Part shown: positions 10,496-23,274 of the stretch, piece by piece | Layout: the number at the start of each line of letters is the position of its first letter | Position numbering within the stretch: the stretch's first letter is position 1 | NCBI RefSeq assembly: GCF_026210795.1 | Contig: NC_089430.1 | Coordinates: 1,984,001-2,048,000, forward strand | DNA length: 64,000 nt | Origin: Rhizophagus irregularis | Taxonomy: Eukaryota; Glomeromycota; Glomeromycetes; Glomerales; Glomeraceae | Reading direction: 5' to 3' | Position numbers and translations under genes: made by a program | Notes under the pieces: model-generated | What the model saw: only the letters and a program-made list of their open reading frames with translations | What the model was told of the DNA's origin: nothing | Database searches by the model: none

Positions 10496-13400
10496 ATGAA
10501 CGATTATCGTGCTATTATTGGTATCAGTAAGTTAACACATTATATAAATCTATTTTAATTTTTATTGATTCTAAAATTTTTTTTATCATGAAATTTAATA
10601 GATCTCGGAACAACTCATTCGGTACATATTAATGATATTGTTGTAAATCAATATTCGTGTTTTACTTATATAAGAAATTTTTTTTATTTAGAGCTTTGCA
10701 TACTCATTTATGAACCCGAGTAACATTTGTATCCACAAAGAGTGGAGAGATGGTATTGGATATAAAATTCCAACAGTATTATACTATGATGATGAGTATA
10801 GGAATGTTACTATTGGAAGGAATGGGCATGATAGAAACCCCGTTGAATTATTTAAATTGCTTTTAGGAAAAATGGAAAATGAACCTCCCCTGCAACATGG
10901 AAAAGCAATTATTGATTATTTTCGCGAATTTGGTAAAATTGTAAAACGAACTATACAGCATGTTGATTTTGATCAAGCTTTAATTGTTTTAACGGTAAAT
11001 AAGTTTAACATTTGTGAAATTTTAGGAAGTTTTGCTGTGAATTTGGAATTAGAAATATTTCAATTTGTTTTTTAAAATAAAAGGTTCCCGATAATAATAC
11101 GATGTTGACTCGATCTTTTTTCACTATGAGAGAATACGCTTTTAAAGCAGGGTTGCTGAGATATCCGCTCAGTCAAAATTTTAGGCTTACAACAGAATGT
11201 ACGTATTAGTTTGTTATGTGATACACAAATATAATATGGATATTAAATATTTTTTTTTTTTTGACAGCCAAGGCTATTGCACTTTATTGTATGAAATACT
11301 TGAGAGAGCATAATTTATCTGTTGGTGGTAAGTGATATAATTATTAATTTTTTAAAATTTTTTTATTTCATTAATTATATTTTTATAAATTGTTAGAAAA
11401 ATTTATAGTAGTTGACTGTGGAGATAACACAGTATATTTATCAACAATGCTGCTTTGGAACAATGAAAAATTATGTTTAATATCAGAAAGAATTGAAATT
11501 GATTGTGGTGGTGATTTGGCAGATCAAGAATTTCTTAAATTCATAGAACGTAAAATTGGTTCTTCTAGAATGAATCTTATTAGTGAAAACAAACTTCAAG
11601 AGATAAAAAATATTTTTGGATCTATCAAATTAAGTTTTACTGGAATTCAATCAGAATTCGTTACAATCAACTTTGATTCAGGTACGGTTAATATATTAAA
11701 AGTTTTTTTATCTTTTTTTTTTAAAAAAAAAAAAATATTCAGGTTTAAAATATTTTTTTAGGGTTTGCTTTGAGACAATTATTTTACCGTAATGATAATA
11801 ATAATAGATGGAATTTTAAGTTAGAATTTGAAGATGTTAAAGCGATAATTGATCCCATTGTAGAAAGGATTGTACAATTAGTTGACTCTCAATTACGTTT
11901 ATGTGATAATTGTTTTGCAATATCATTGGTTGGTGATTTTGGAAGATCAAAATATTTACAATTAAGAATTGAAGAAAAATTTAGTACAAGAGTACTTGTT
12001 TCTAGACCACCTAATTCTTGTACTGCAATATTGAGAGGAGGTAAGAATATAGGAGAGTATGAGTGCATTTTTTCTTTAATCGAGAAATATCAATTATGTT
12101 AAAATTTTATTTTATTTTTTTTTTGATAGCTGTTCTGCAGGGCTTGAATTATGGTAAGATTTTATTGTGAAAAATTTTTCTTTATTTATATTATTTAAAT
12201 TTTTGTTTTCATAGCTAATCCGGATCAGGCTTACATAATAAAGCTTGAAGAAGAAAATAAAAAGGCTCAAGAATTTAATAATTTGTTACATGAGAAGTAT
12301 GATGGTTTACAAGAAAAGTATGATAATTTACAAGAAATTGAGATAAAATATGTAAATCAAATTAGAATAAATCAACAATATAAAAATGACATCATTTTGA
12401 AAGATCAAAGCGAAAAACAAAGACAAAATAATTACAGATTATTATATGATGATTTACAAAAAAATTATGATGATTTAACAAAAAAATATAACGAAGAGAT
12501 CAATCAGAATCAAATAATTGATGAAAAGTTTAAAAATGATATCAATGTAATTGAAGAAAAATATTAAAATCAAATTAATGATATAAGTCGACAATATCAA
12601 AACAATATCGAGTTGCAAGAACAAAGAATTAATCAATTACAACAATTTTTAGAATTGAAAGAAAATAAATTGCAAAATTTGGAAAAAGAAAAGGAAGAAT
12701 TAAATGCTGAAAATGATAATCTGCATCAAAAAAATACCAATTTAGCGAACCAATTAGAAAATATTCTTCAACAAAATACTATCTTAAAAGACGATGTATC
12801 AAATATAGTATCAAATGAAAATATTGATCAAAATTATATTATTAGTTTAAATAATGATATTTCAGAACTAAATGATAATCTAAAAAAATACGTAACAGAT
12901 TTGAATCAGGATGTTATCGTTAATATGGAAGAAATTAAAAAGCTTTTATTGCTTTATAAATGTCCAATTAAAATTACAAATCAAAAAGATGATCAATTAC
13001 TTATTCAAGCAGTTTTACAACGCCATATTATTGAGACAATATTATCCTATGCAACAAAATACTTTCAAAGTACAGGACAACATTATCATCTTGAAGCAAA
13101 TATTGTTAATAAAGCATCTTTATTATCCATATTATTAACTAACATTTCGAAGTATCGTACTGGAAACGATGAAATAGCACATGTAGCAACAACAAAATTG
13201 CGTCAGCATATATATTCAATCCTTAATAATCGTGGATTTGCCAATATATATGGAGAAGACCATATTACATATGAGCATCCTTTCATTGCTTATCATAAAG
13301 AAGAATTAAACAAAACTATGAGTGAATTACGTATTGTTAAAGGTCAAGAGAAACTTGCATCCGAAAATTTGGCAGCAATTATAATTTGTGAAGTTGTAAA

Positions 13401-13632
13401 GATATTTTGGTTTAGGTTGAAAGTTCACGAATCTGTTGTACAGTATGTTTGGGTTCCATATAATGTTAAAGTAGATGAAATGTTTATGGAAGGAAGCAAT
13501 CTTGATGATAATGATGAAGAAAATTTGTGTGTTGGTTTGTGTTATTTTCCTTTAATTGGAAGAGATCTTACATTAATTGACAAAAAAGTTTTTGTTTCTG
13601 CAAAAGTCTTTACAAAAAAATCCTTGAAATAA
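10496..13632 (+). pseudogene. Hsp70-like ATPase / coiled-coil fusion, copy B, one in-frame nonsense codon
   Basis: Nine exons inferred: 10496-10526, 10602-10621, 10692-10994, 11084-11198, 11268-11327, 11397-11681, 11762-12040, 12130-12153, 12215-13632. Splicing gives GINLGTTHSSFAYSFMNPSN (phosphate-1 loop, first Asp replaced by Asn), LYYDDEYRNV, ALIVLTVPDNN, FIVVDCGDNTVYLST (phosphate-2) and SLVGDFGRSKYLQLR (adenosine motif). A coiled coil rich in QEKYDNLQ-type repeats follows, then a C-terminal region with YFPLIGRDLTLIDKKV. The frame is open except TAA at 12565 inside the coiled coil, where copy A has CAA (Gln). Exons on both sides are in one frame, so a single C-to-T change accounts for the break. 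The Asp-to-Asn change and GDN (not GGG/GGD) in phosphate-2 suggest weakened ATPase activity. A truncated protein ending at 12567 could still be made. Confidence 0.7.
12565..12567 (+). other. Nonsense codon TAA replacing Gln in copy B
   Basis: The codon before is TAT (EEKY) and the codons after are AAT CAA ATT (NQI). The inverted paralog at about 752-770 reads EEKYQNQI with CAA at this position. The comparison within the window identifies the change directly. Confidence 0.8.
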
Positions 13633-13979
13633 TTTATTTGTTAATTCAATGTATTTAATGTGAAGTATTTTAGAATCTTTAAATATTTTAAATAAATAAA
13701 CAAATAAATAACCAATAACTCATAGTTCTTTATTGTAATAAAAACTAATATTTAATTTATCAAATGCATTCTATGTTTTTTTAAAAAAAAATATGCATTT
13801 TATAGTGCTAGTACATTACAATAAAAAAAAGTTAACATTAATAGTTTAACAGATAAAATAGCTTGTAGTTTGTTATATTGTAACAACTATTATGTTAATT
13901 TAATGCATAAATTCGTCAGTATTTCTAAGGCCTGATATTCAAGTGTACTTAATGTTCCAGAATTTGCTTATATTTAATT
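13633..13979. other. Spacer downstream of Hsp70-like copy B
   Basis: AT-rich 3' flank with AATAAATAAACAAATAAATAA (two overlapping AATAAA-like signals) at about 13692-13711, which could direct polyadenylation. No gene seen. Confidence 0.35.
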
Positions 13980-15180
13980 AGTTATAAATCATTTTCACGT
14001 TGCTTAATGCTGATCAAATATGCTTTTAAAGAATCCAATAATGAATGGTAAGCATCCATATAGTCTTTTATTGAAATATTCATAGATTCTTCAAGCCATA
14101 TCTGCTAAAAATATTTCTCTAATAAAGCAAGGTACCCATTTCCTTTATTCTTTGTAAATGTGATTTTGAATTTGGAAAATTTTCTTTAAGTTGCTGCCAA
14201 TTAATTTTAATTATATGCAATCATAAATGGTAAATTCCGCCATTTTGTTTCTAGCATATTAGTATGACATTTTTCCAAAGAGGCAAAGATGTATGTTTTG
14301 TTATGTGTCAAGAGATAATAAACAGTTTTGTATGGGTGTTTAGAGCTTTTTTTAAATTGGTTGATAATTATTCCTAAGCCCCTATAAAAAAAATTTTGAA
14401 AAAGCTCCGATAAATGATCATTTTTCTAGTTTTTATTCCGAAGAAACTCAGACACGTGATCATTTTCTGAAAAATTTTTTATAAGGAAGGTGCTGCTTAT
14501 TGATGAAGAAACAGCAATTTCTCAGGAGATAGAGATCACATTTGGACACAATACTCTTCAGTAAAAATCCAGAATTGGCATATCAAACCTATTAACTTTA
14601 TAAGTATAATCAACGTCTAAAAATTTACTACTACAATATTGCTTCTGATCGGGAAGCATTTTAATTATTTGAAGTAATTCATTTGTGACTGCTGCACCAA
14701 CTCTTACTTCGTATCATATATAAAATTATAAATACTGTATCATTAAGTGAATAGTTGGTACATTTACAGCCTGATTGATGATAACCATAATCGGGTCTTT
14801 AATTTCTTGAGGAATGATTTTTCCAAAATAAGAAATTTTTTGTATTAAGGAGTAACCGTTTCAGATTATGGTCCAATCTCATACTAGCTAAAGTCTATTA
14901 TTATTATCAATAATGAAAATGGTCAATTACATTTTTGAGATTTACGATCTCTTGAATTAGTTTTATCCTCTTTACTTTCAGAAACATCTGCGCGTAAATA
15001 TATTATTTTTCTAGTAATATTTTTTTTCTTTATCATGTCCTACTTTACTCAATCATATCTGAAAATTACAAAATGATGCGTAATTTTGAACTCTTGCCAC
15101 AAATTCTTCATGACTTTTAAAATATATCTGAAATTTTCAACTCGGGAGATTGTTGTGGCTCCGGTTCGCAGTATTCATAG
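13980..15180 (-). pseudogene. Decayed coding remnants, unknown (possibly transposase-derived)
   Basis: Minus-strand translation yields patches of well-formed protein separated by stops and shifts. Examples are GKIIPQEIKDPIMVIINQAV (about 14830-14770), ELLQIIKMLPDQKQY and SSKFLDVDYTYKVNRFDMPI (about 14690-14560), KENFPNSKSHLQRIKEMG (about 14190-14140) and SMNISIKDYMDAYHSLLDS (about 14085-14030). The order is colinear, as in one large former gene. I cannot name the family; size and setting suggest a transposon protein, but that is inference. A 108-bp MITE interrupts it. Confidence 0.35.
14379..14486. mobile_element. Short MITE with CCCCTATAAAA / CCTTATAAAA ends and AAG duplication
   Basis: The left end reads CCCCTATAAAAAAAATTTT. 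The right end reverse complement reads CCTTATAAAAAATTTTTC, and ATGATCA appears inverted inside (AATGATCATTTTT and CGTGATCATTTTC). AAG at 14376-14378 and 14487-14489 could be a 3-bp target-site duplication. The ends resemble the 16791-18194 element. Confidence 0.45.
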
Positions 15181-16787
15181 TTGCTAAAGAAATATTAAGG
15201 AATAAGTTTTATATAATTAATTTTTGGTATTACTAATACTAAATATTGGTGAATTTATGATGTAATGCCGGCCAGCATTGTATATGATTTTAATTCAGGC
15301 CAAATTATATCATAATGCTGGTATAGTGTCACATGTCAGTATGCAGAACTAGTATATTGATACCTGACGCACGTCACCAGCGTCACCTGTATCTCTTCCA
15401 TAATAAACAATTTAATGAAATTACCTTTTATTCTATAAGTAAATTTGTAAATCACAATAAATTATTCATATTAAAAAACTCGTAGTATATAAATAAGTTT
15501 AACATATTTACATAAGAATATAGATAATTGTAACATGGTGGAGTATAAATGTAAAAATGCCTTCAACAATTTGGTTAATGTTCTAATAAAAAAAAAGAAG
15601 AGAGTAATGTAACAAACAAATCTAATTATTATACGATTTAATTATTATACGATTCATGTCTTTTACTAATCGAAGGTAGAATTAGTACTTAGTAGTATTA
15701 GTTACAAAGTTTTTTGTAAAATTTTACAATTTAAAATTCTCTTTTTTATGATTTGTAATAATGTACTTTTTCTGCCAAATATTGTATAAATATTATAATT
15801 AAAACATATAAACTTTAAATAGAATAATAATGAAACGCTCTTATAAAAAAAATTTGAAGTCGGTAGATAGCAGATAACACAAATTGATAAATGACAAATA
15901 GTATCTATCGGCTCATGTGATTAAAATCTTTTAAAGAATAAATTGCTACTAAAATATAGTTCGAGCTAAACTAATGCAAGATATTTTAGATATTTTAAAA
16001 TTTAAACCATGATTTAATTAGACTAGTTCTAATCAAATGTTTAAAACTTGTGATTCAAACAGATTTATCATTTAATTTAATTTGAACAGTTCTAAAAAAG
16101 GATATTAACCGGAATGTAGTAATAAGAATTATAGTAACTAATTAGATAATTTCAGTTTACTAGATAAAAACGATGTAAAAATAGTTTATTTTACTATTTT
16201 AAACTGATGTGTTTAATCTGCTACTCAAAACCGAATTTATAAATTGTGATCAGTTCAGTTTGTTGTTCAAGCCCATTGTCAGTCTTTAAAGTTTTTGAAT
16301 TGATAAGAAAGCTTTATAGGATCAAATTTTCTGGTATTACACAATTAAATTATCTGATAAATGAAAATGCAAAGCCAAAAATATATGCCATAATTTACCA
16401 ACTATGTACTGAAATCAAATAGGTACATCTCTAATTTATTGCTATTTTGCCTGAGTCACACCGTAAAGTGTCTTTTTTTTTAATTATTAATTATTATTTT
16501 ATAATAATTCTTTTTCTAATTAAAGAATTATAGGATTAGCTAGTTTATATAGAAATTATGACAATTTGTAGATTTGTAGAGCAATATATATTTATTTTGT
16601 TCTTTAAAATTAAAAAATAAAACTTTATATTTGAACGTTACTCTAAATAAATTTTCTCACACTAGATACTTTTCCTGTATGATTTATGAATGTCTTATTA
16701 AGCTTTTTATGGTAAGAATGAGGATGCTGGTTATAAATTTCTTATCCAAAATGAGCTTTTCATGAATTTTGAAAGAATAGCATAGTC
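15181..16787. other. Intergenic, no supported gene
   Basis: AT-rich spacer. Near 15265-15330 GATGTAATGCCGGCCAGCATT is followed by an inverted, imperfect copy (ATATCATAATGCTGG), a probable decayed hairpin element. Nothing coding is recognised. Confidence 0.35.
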
Positions 16788-16790
16788 AAT

Positions 16791-18194
16791 CCCTATAAAA
16801 AAACTGGATACGTTTTTTATAAAGTTTTTATAAGATTTTTTTTCCTTAGAAATAACGTATCATGAGAGGATACGGAAAATGCGCAATTCCGTATCACAAA
16901 AACGTATCATTTGCACGATTTTATCACGGAATTTACACTGATTTTGTTACTGAATTTACATGGTTTAGTCACAAAATTTATAATGATTTGGTCACTGAAT
17001 TTACTGCTTAAATTACTATTATTTACTAGTACTTTATTAAATAAAATAAAAATAATTAAAATACAAATATGAAACATTCCCTCCCAAAAATCTTTATTAA
17101 AATAAAATGAAATGCATACCAACGTTTCTATAAGATATTTGAAGTAGTCCTAAGGAAAAACCTGTTCTTATAAAATATACAAAAAAGAAATGTTAATATG
17201 TTACTTTGATGCAAATAAAAACCCAATTTAAAAGTTTATAGAATTAGACCTAAGTCCAGGTTCGACTTTTCAGGAGTCTGACGACCTGAAAAACAAAATA
17301 AAAAGAAATGTAAAGAACGTTACTTTTACTCAAACTCCTTCCTATATAGTACTACCTACAGTATCCCAGGCTCATCTAAGTCTCCAAAAGTCCAGCAACC
17401 TAAAAAAAGAAGAAATGTTACTACATTTCTAATTAATATCAATTCCCTCTATTTAATATATACAGAAATTCTGAGTCTCCAAGAGGCAACATTCCTATAA
17501 AAAAAAGCTCAGTGCCATAAAAAAAGAAGAAGTCCTAGCGTCTTTTTTTTATTATCTGTTATTCCTGCTTTCCCCCTTTTTCTTTTCCTCCTTTTCTTTT
17601 ATATTTACCCACTTCTTTTTTTATCCCTTTTTATCTCACTCCTTTTTTTATTTCACTTCATGCTTTTGTTTTAAAAAAAATAATTTTTTTTTCTTATAGA
17701 TTCCACCTCATTCCCTCTTTTTTTAAAAAATTATTTTTTTTTATATCACTTCGTTCCCTTTGTTTCCTTATTACCTTATTAGAAGTTTTTTTAAAAAATT
17801 TTTATAATTTTTATAATTTTTTGGTTTCCCTCTTTTTTTTGTAGGGCGGTTTGATTTCTTTTCTTGTAGGATGACGTGTAAGATCGGTGATCTAAATAAA
17901 TAAAAAACGTATCACAGATCATAACAATAAACAATCACGTGGTCACATTTTATGATACGGAAAGTACCGGTATACGGAATGGAAATGCGGAATAATAAAA
18001 TTATTAACTGTTAAGTTTAAAAATTCAGTATAAATTCCGTATACACAATATTCATTCCGTATACATTAATTTTTTAAAAAATCTTCAAAAATGAATTACT
18101 TATGAAATATACGGAATTGTGATACGGAATTTTTAAAATCATATATAAAATGTATACAAAACGTATCATTTCCGTATATAAATTTTTTATAGGG
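16791..18194. mobile_element. 1.4-kb TIR element, CCCTATAAAAAA ends, AAT duplication
   Basis: The left end is CCCTATAAAAAAACTGG and the right-end reverse complement is CCCTATAAAAAATTTATA. AAT (16788-16790 and 18195-18197) flanks both sides as a 3-bp duplication. Subterminal regions repeat ACGTATCAT, ATACGGAA and TTCCGTAT many times in both orientations (16850-16915 and 17905-18180), as expected of transposase-binding repeats. The interior 17525-17860 is T/C-rich low complexity. No transposase frame, so non-autonomous. Confidence 0.6.
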
Positions 18195-18289
18195 AATGTT
18201 TAATTGTTACTTTATCATTCTTGGTATAAATGGATCAATGATGTGGTAAATTTCGGAAAGAATGGCATACTATAAATATGGGCCGATCT

Positions 18290-19195
18290 GCGGAATTGAC
18301 CTTAAAAATCGTATAATCATCCATTAATTAATAATTTATAATTTAAAAACTATCACAAAAATGATTGGATGGGCGATACTATCACGTGCATAAAGAATCG
18401 TATTATAAATGTACGTGAAATTTCAAAAAAATTTTATGTATTTTACCATTCTATTATTAAATCATGCAAAATTATGCTCAACTAAAGCTCTATTTGAGTG
18501 TAATTTAATGATAATATTTTTACAAAAAACGGATTTAAATTAGCCAAATTATTTATTTTTGTAGTATAATATTTATTTTCCCCCAAAAAATTATATCTTT
18601 GTAACTTATATTTAAAATTAGGTGAAATTATAACAAAATAATGGTTTAACTAAGGTGGTTCTAGCAATACTAAAATAGAAATATTTATTAACAAGGGGTT
18701 AGAAAAGTCACAAAAAGTTTCCCCACTCTCTCTCTGATTTTTGAATAATAAAATTTGCCTAGTAATTTTGAAATAAATAAAAATTTTTTGTTATTACTTA
18801 AATTCTTTAATAAAATATGATATAAACAAACAAGAAATAAAATTACAACAAGTTTTGTCTAAAGTCCCAAACTTTTACAACTTCTTACAACTCTACTGAA
18901 CGCCAAGAACTTTTAGAAAACAAAAAAAAATAGTTACCAACCATATTTAATATGCAAATAACGTAAAATTATCACCTATACCAAAAACCCATTGGAATCT
19001 TAAAAGCCCATTAGATTTCGCGTTGTTTATTTGTATCTATGGAAAATATTTTTTATTTTAAAGTACAAAAAAAATTTTTTTTTAATCGGTTGGCATAAAG
19101 ATGATCATGTAACACAATTAGTTGTGGAATAAATGTCACGTTTTTTTAATAAATTTTATAAATCCTTAATTTCAGCCGATTCTGTAGATCGGCCC
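18290..19195. mobile_element. 906-bp MITE, GGGCCGATCT ends, ATAT flanks
   Basis: The left end is GGGCCGATCTGCGGAATTG; the right-end reverse complement is GGGCCGATCTACAGAATCGG. Both ends are bordered by ATAT (18286-18289 and 19196-19199), a possible 4-bp duplication. No coding capacity. Its right end lies 174 bp before the kinase start codon at 19370, so it probably forms part of that gene's upstream region. Confidence 0.6.
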
Positions 19196-19369
19196 ATATG
19201 CATTGTATTTTAACATTTAATATTTGGTAACACGAAAGCAGCCATTTTTTGCTACAAAAGGTGGTTTTGTCGATCATCTAAGATGTATATAAATATCCGT
19301 TATAATTTTTTTGTCAATTTTTTCAGGAATAAATATTTAAACCCTGCTGACAAGTAATTTATCTGCACT

Positions 19370-20987
19370 ATGAATCAATTAAATGCAGAAAATCCAAATT
19401 ACAGACTATGTGTTCAATGCAAAAAACCAGATGAATCAAGATATTGTAGGTCTTGTCTTTCAAAGAACAATGAGCAAAAACATGGAAGATGTATATTTTG
19501 CAAGCAAATAAAAACGGGAAAGGATTGGTGTCAACCTTGTAATTCAAAAATATTCCAAGAAAATTTTGACAATTGGACCAGTGGTAACGATGAAATTGAT
19601 AATTTCATTCAAAATACTCAGTTATCAGCAAAAAACCATCACCAAATATTAGAGTGGATACCCTATAATAGGTTTGGTAAACCTAATTATATTGCAGAGG
19701 GTGGATTTGGAAAAGTATATAGAGCAAGTTGGAAAGACGGCCATATCACACACTGGGATACAAGTTGCCGTAAATGGGGAAGAGTAAACAGTGGCTCCTT
19801 AGTAGCTCTTAAAAGTTTGAACAATTCACAAAATGTTACATTGAAATTTATTAATGAGGTATACTTAATCATATTATGTGTTTTATTTATTAATTATAGT
19901 TTAATAACTAATTCGTTTAAACTATCAGATTACATTACATCTTAAAGTTCATGAGTATTGTATGTCAGATACGATTATTAGATGTTATGGAATAACTCAA
20001 GATCCTAATACAAAAAACTATATTATGGTTATGTATTATGCTGAGAGAGGAAATCTACAAAATTCGTTGAATAAAGAAAAGAAAAAGCAGCATAAAAAGC
20101 AAAAAAGTTACAAATTTTCTAATTTGGATTTGAATATTCGGATATGGAAACATAAGATTAACATTTTAAAATATATTGCAGCTGGGCTTAGGAAAATTCA
20201 TGGCAAAGAATTAATTCATCGAGATTTACATATTGGAAATATAGTATGTAATAGAACTTCGCCTCGTATAACTGATTTGGGGTTGTGTAAACCAGCAAAT
20301 TATAATGAAGGAAATAATATGATGTATGGTGTTTTACCTTATTTGGCTCCTGAAATTTTAAGAGGACAAGATTATACCAAAGCTTCAGATATTTATAGTT
20401 TTGGCATAATTATGTATGTAATTATTTCAGAATTGCCTCCATATTATAAAGTTGCTCATGATGAATTTTTAGCATTAGAAATTTGTAAAGGATTAAGACC
20501 TGAATTTAATATTAAAGTACCAAAATTAATTTTACATATAATTAAAAGCTGCTTAGATGCAGATCCATCAAATCGACCTGATGCAAAATATCTTTCAAGA
20601 ATTTTTTATGACTGGTTAATCGATTTTGATAAAGATGCAATAAGCTATTCAGAATCCATCAATAAAACAGAATTAATTAAACAAATTGAAGAAGCGGAAC
20701 AAATTAATAATAATTCATCAACTAACTCATCACCTTTGACGATACACCCTGAAGCTATTTATAAAAGTAGGCCATTTAATTATAAAAATCTTACTGAACC
20801 AAAAAATTCTGATGGTTATTATGAAATATATGATAATATATCAACAATGAAATATTCAGGTAACAATTAATCTTTATTTACTTGTTTGGTTATTTATCAA
20901 GTTATTTGTACTAACTGCTAATCATTTACAGAAAGTCTTCTAAAGTCTGACAAAAGCGATTGTTTAGAATGTGAAATTACTGATTGA
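19370..20987 (+). CDS. Zinc-ribbon / TKL-like protein kinase, 491 aa, three exons
   Basis: Exons 19370-19858, 19929-20859 and 20932-20987 (introns of 70 and 72 nt, GTATAC...TATCAG and GTAACA...TTACAG). The N-terminus has four CxxC pairs (LCVQC, YCRSC, CIFC, WCQPC, about residues 13-60), a probable double zinc ribbon. A linker with SGNDEIDNFIQ is followed by a full kinase domain: Gly-loop AEGGFGKVYRASW, VALK lysine, HRDLHIGN catalytic loop, DLG in place of DFG, APEILRG and SDIYSFGIIMY. The lysine, HRD Asp and Asn are present, so catalysis is plausible despite DLG, which is common in this expanded fungal family. The C-terminal tail is low complexity with IHPEAIYKSRPFNYKNL, a phrase shared with the dead paralog at 23275. 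The short last exon encodes SESLLKSDKSDC. Likely a cytoplasmic Ser/Thr or dual-specificity kinase; substrate unknown. The frame is intact throughout. Confidence 0.85.
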
Positions 20988-22029
20988 ATTAAAGTTCATT
21001 AACAATAATATCATTAAACTTTCTGATTCATAATTAAATATCTGTAAACAATCTTATATATAGAGAGTATATGTAGTATTTGTTCAACACTGATTATAAA
21101 GTAGTATTATGTAAATTTGACTTTTTTTGCATAATAAAAATCAGTTTGTAATTGAACAATATATATATTTATTACCATGCGCATGCAAATTAATAAGTTT
21201 ATTTAAGAAGGTTTAAGAAGGTGTTCATAATAAAAGGCATATTTTATATATAAATTTTTAAGGTTATATTTTACTAAAAGTATGTTGATATATGTTTAAT
21301 TTATAGTGTTAGTATATTTATAAAACATTCTGATGTTTGAATATAAAATTTGGAATTCTAACACTAGTATTTTATACTTGTTTAATCTATAGTATATCTA
21401 ATTTTTAACAAAAGTTAATGACTATTGATAAATATAAAATAGTGCACGTCGGTGGGATCTGCTTGTAATTTAAAAATCTTTCAATAAATTATAAGTTCTC
21501 TAAAGGTTTCTATAAATTAATACTAGATCTTCAAAGAATAATTTTCGATAAAAAATTTCTATAAGAAACTTGAAAAAAATTTAACTAAGATCATTCATGC
21601 GATCAATTAGCAGTTATGTCTTATCGTGAAAACTAAGACCCTATGTTATATTTGCTATCAACTTAGTATAATATATATATACCAAATTTTAAGATCATGA
21701 TCTTTAGAGTATGTATTATACATAAAAGCAAGTCATATCGGTAATAAAATTCCAGTAATTAATCGGTATTTGATTGACCTTTACCAATCAAACTATAAAT
21801 AATTTAAAGCCATGAACAAATATCTTGTTTTTTTCTAAATCTCTTGGTTCCATTCAATATCTAATTTTCTCCAGGTAAAAAAAGAACCTACTTTAAAATT
21901 TTTTTCTCTTTTGAAAAGGATTCGAAAGCAATTTTTTATAATTCATATTACAACACGCGATGATTTTTAAAAATCTCCTAATTAATCATCGATTAACATC
22001 AATCTTACATCGTGCCACAGAAAATTAAA
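20988..22029. other. Intergenic, no supported gene
   Basis: 3' flank of the kinase gene followed by AT-rich spacer. Includes short repeats such as GTTTAAGAAGGTGTT (doubled near 21207-21225). No coding frame or structured element recognised. Confidence 0.35.
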
Positions 22030-22690
22030 TATACAATCCTGTGTTTAACTTAAATTTTTTTTTTCCAACCGATCTAAATTTTTTCGGTTCCCCTTATTTT
22101 TAATTTTCATTTTTTTTTCTTGAACCGATCTTCACAAATGGTTCTTTCTTTTTTTTCAAATTTCTTCTTTTCTCGAAACACTTTTTTCTTTTCCTATTTT
22201 ATTTCTTTTTTTTAAAAATTTTTCGTTTTTTTCCTCTTTCTTTTTTTTTAATTCTTTTCCCGTTTAGATTTGGTTTTTTTCCAAAACCGAAAAATTATTA
22301 TTATTTTTTTTTATTAAATAATCTTTTAAGATTTATATCATTTTTTTCGGTCTTTTTTTTTTAAAAACCGATTTCTTTCTTCTTTTCTTTCGATTTTTTT
22401 TATTTTTTCTTTCTTTTTCCTTTTCGGTTTTTTTTTTCAACCCGATTTTTCTCTTTGTTTCTCCCACAAATTTTTTTTTTAGTTTTTATTTTTTCAAATT
22501 TTTTTTTATTTTTTTCCGGTTGGCTTCTTTTCCAATCCGAAAATTTTTTTCCCCTTTTCCTTTTCCGGTTTGGCTTTTTTTCTTTCAAACCGAATTTTTT
22601 TTCCCCGAATACATTTTTTTTTTCATGACAATAGATCGTTATAATTAATCTTTTTGAGGTTTTTTTTTCTAGAGGGTGTAATTTTTTTTA
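22030..22690. repeat. Poly-pyrimidine tract with repeated CCGA/TCGG motifs
   Basis: About 650 bp of T/C-rich sequence punctuated by AACCGAT, TTTTCGG and CCGGTT in both orientations. It may be a degenerated satellite or foldback interior. The apparent Lys/Arg-rich minus-strand frame at 22400-22588 is only the complement of this tract. Confidence 0.5.
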
Positions 22691-23274
22691 ATGCTACAAT
22701 GGAATTTTTTAAGATAAAAAAAAAGATTTTTTTTGTAACAATGTAACAATAAACTACTTATACAAAATTGTTTTTGTAATGAATTTGTAAATTTCACAGT
22801 ACTGCAACATTTGTTTCGTACGATAAATAAGATTTGCATTTAATAATAATATTATATACTGTACATATACTAGATTGTGTAATTTACTACATTTATTTCC
22901 TACTAATACCATCATGATAATAGTTACCTACTCTCTTGCTTGATGGGCAAGTATCATCCCCGGCGCAACGCGACGGGTTACGCCTAGTTTTTTTTTAAAA
23001 AAAGATTTTCATGTTATGAGTAAAAAATACCCACAACTATGAAAAATTTAGACAATTTTTCGCCACCTTTTTAATTTTAGTTAAAAATTTTTACCTAATT
23101 TGCCAAAATTGAATAAATTTAATTGCCGATCTAGATTATTTTGTGTATTTTAACTAGTCTTTTTTTTCATAATTTTGTTGCCGCTCTTGGTATCGTTGCA
23201 ACACAAAAAAATATGTTATTAATTCATATGTAAAAATTACTAAAAAAAAAAATAATGGTGAACGCTATTTTAAA
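22691..23274. other. Intergenic upstream of the kinase pseudogene
   Basis: AT-rich DNA. Near 22945-22990 is CCCCGGCGCAACGCGACGGGTTACGCC (described as two joined phrases), a GC-rich patch of unknown origin, probably the end of a dispersed element. No gene supported. Confidence 0.3.

Noticed and set aside
22400-22588. Lys/Arg-rich minus-strand frame
   Set aside because: Complement of the T/C-rich tract, with no protein-like pattern.
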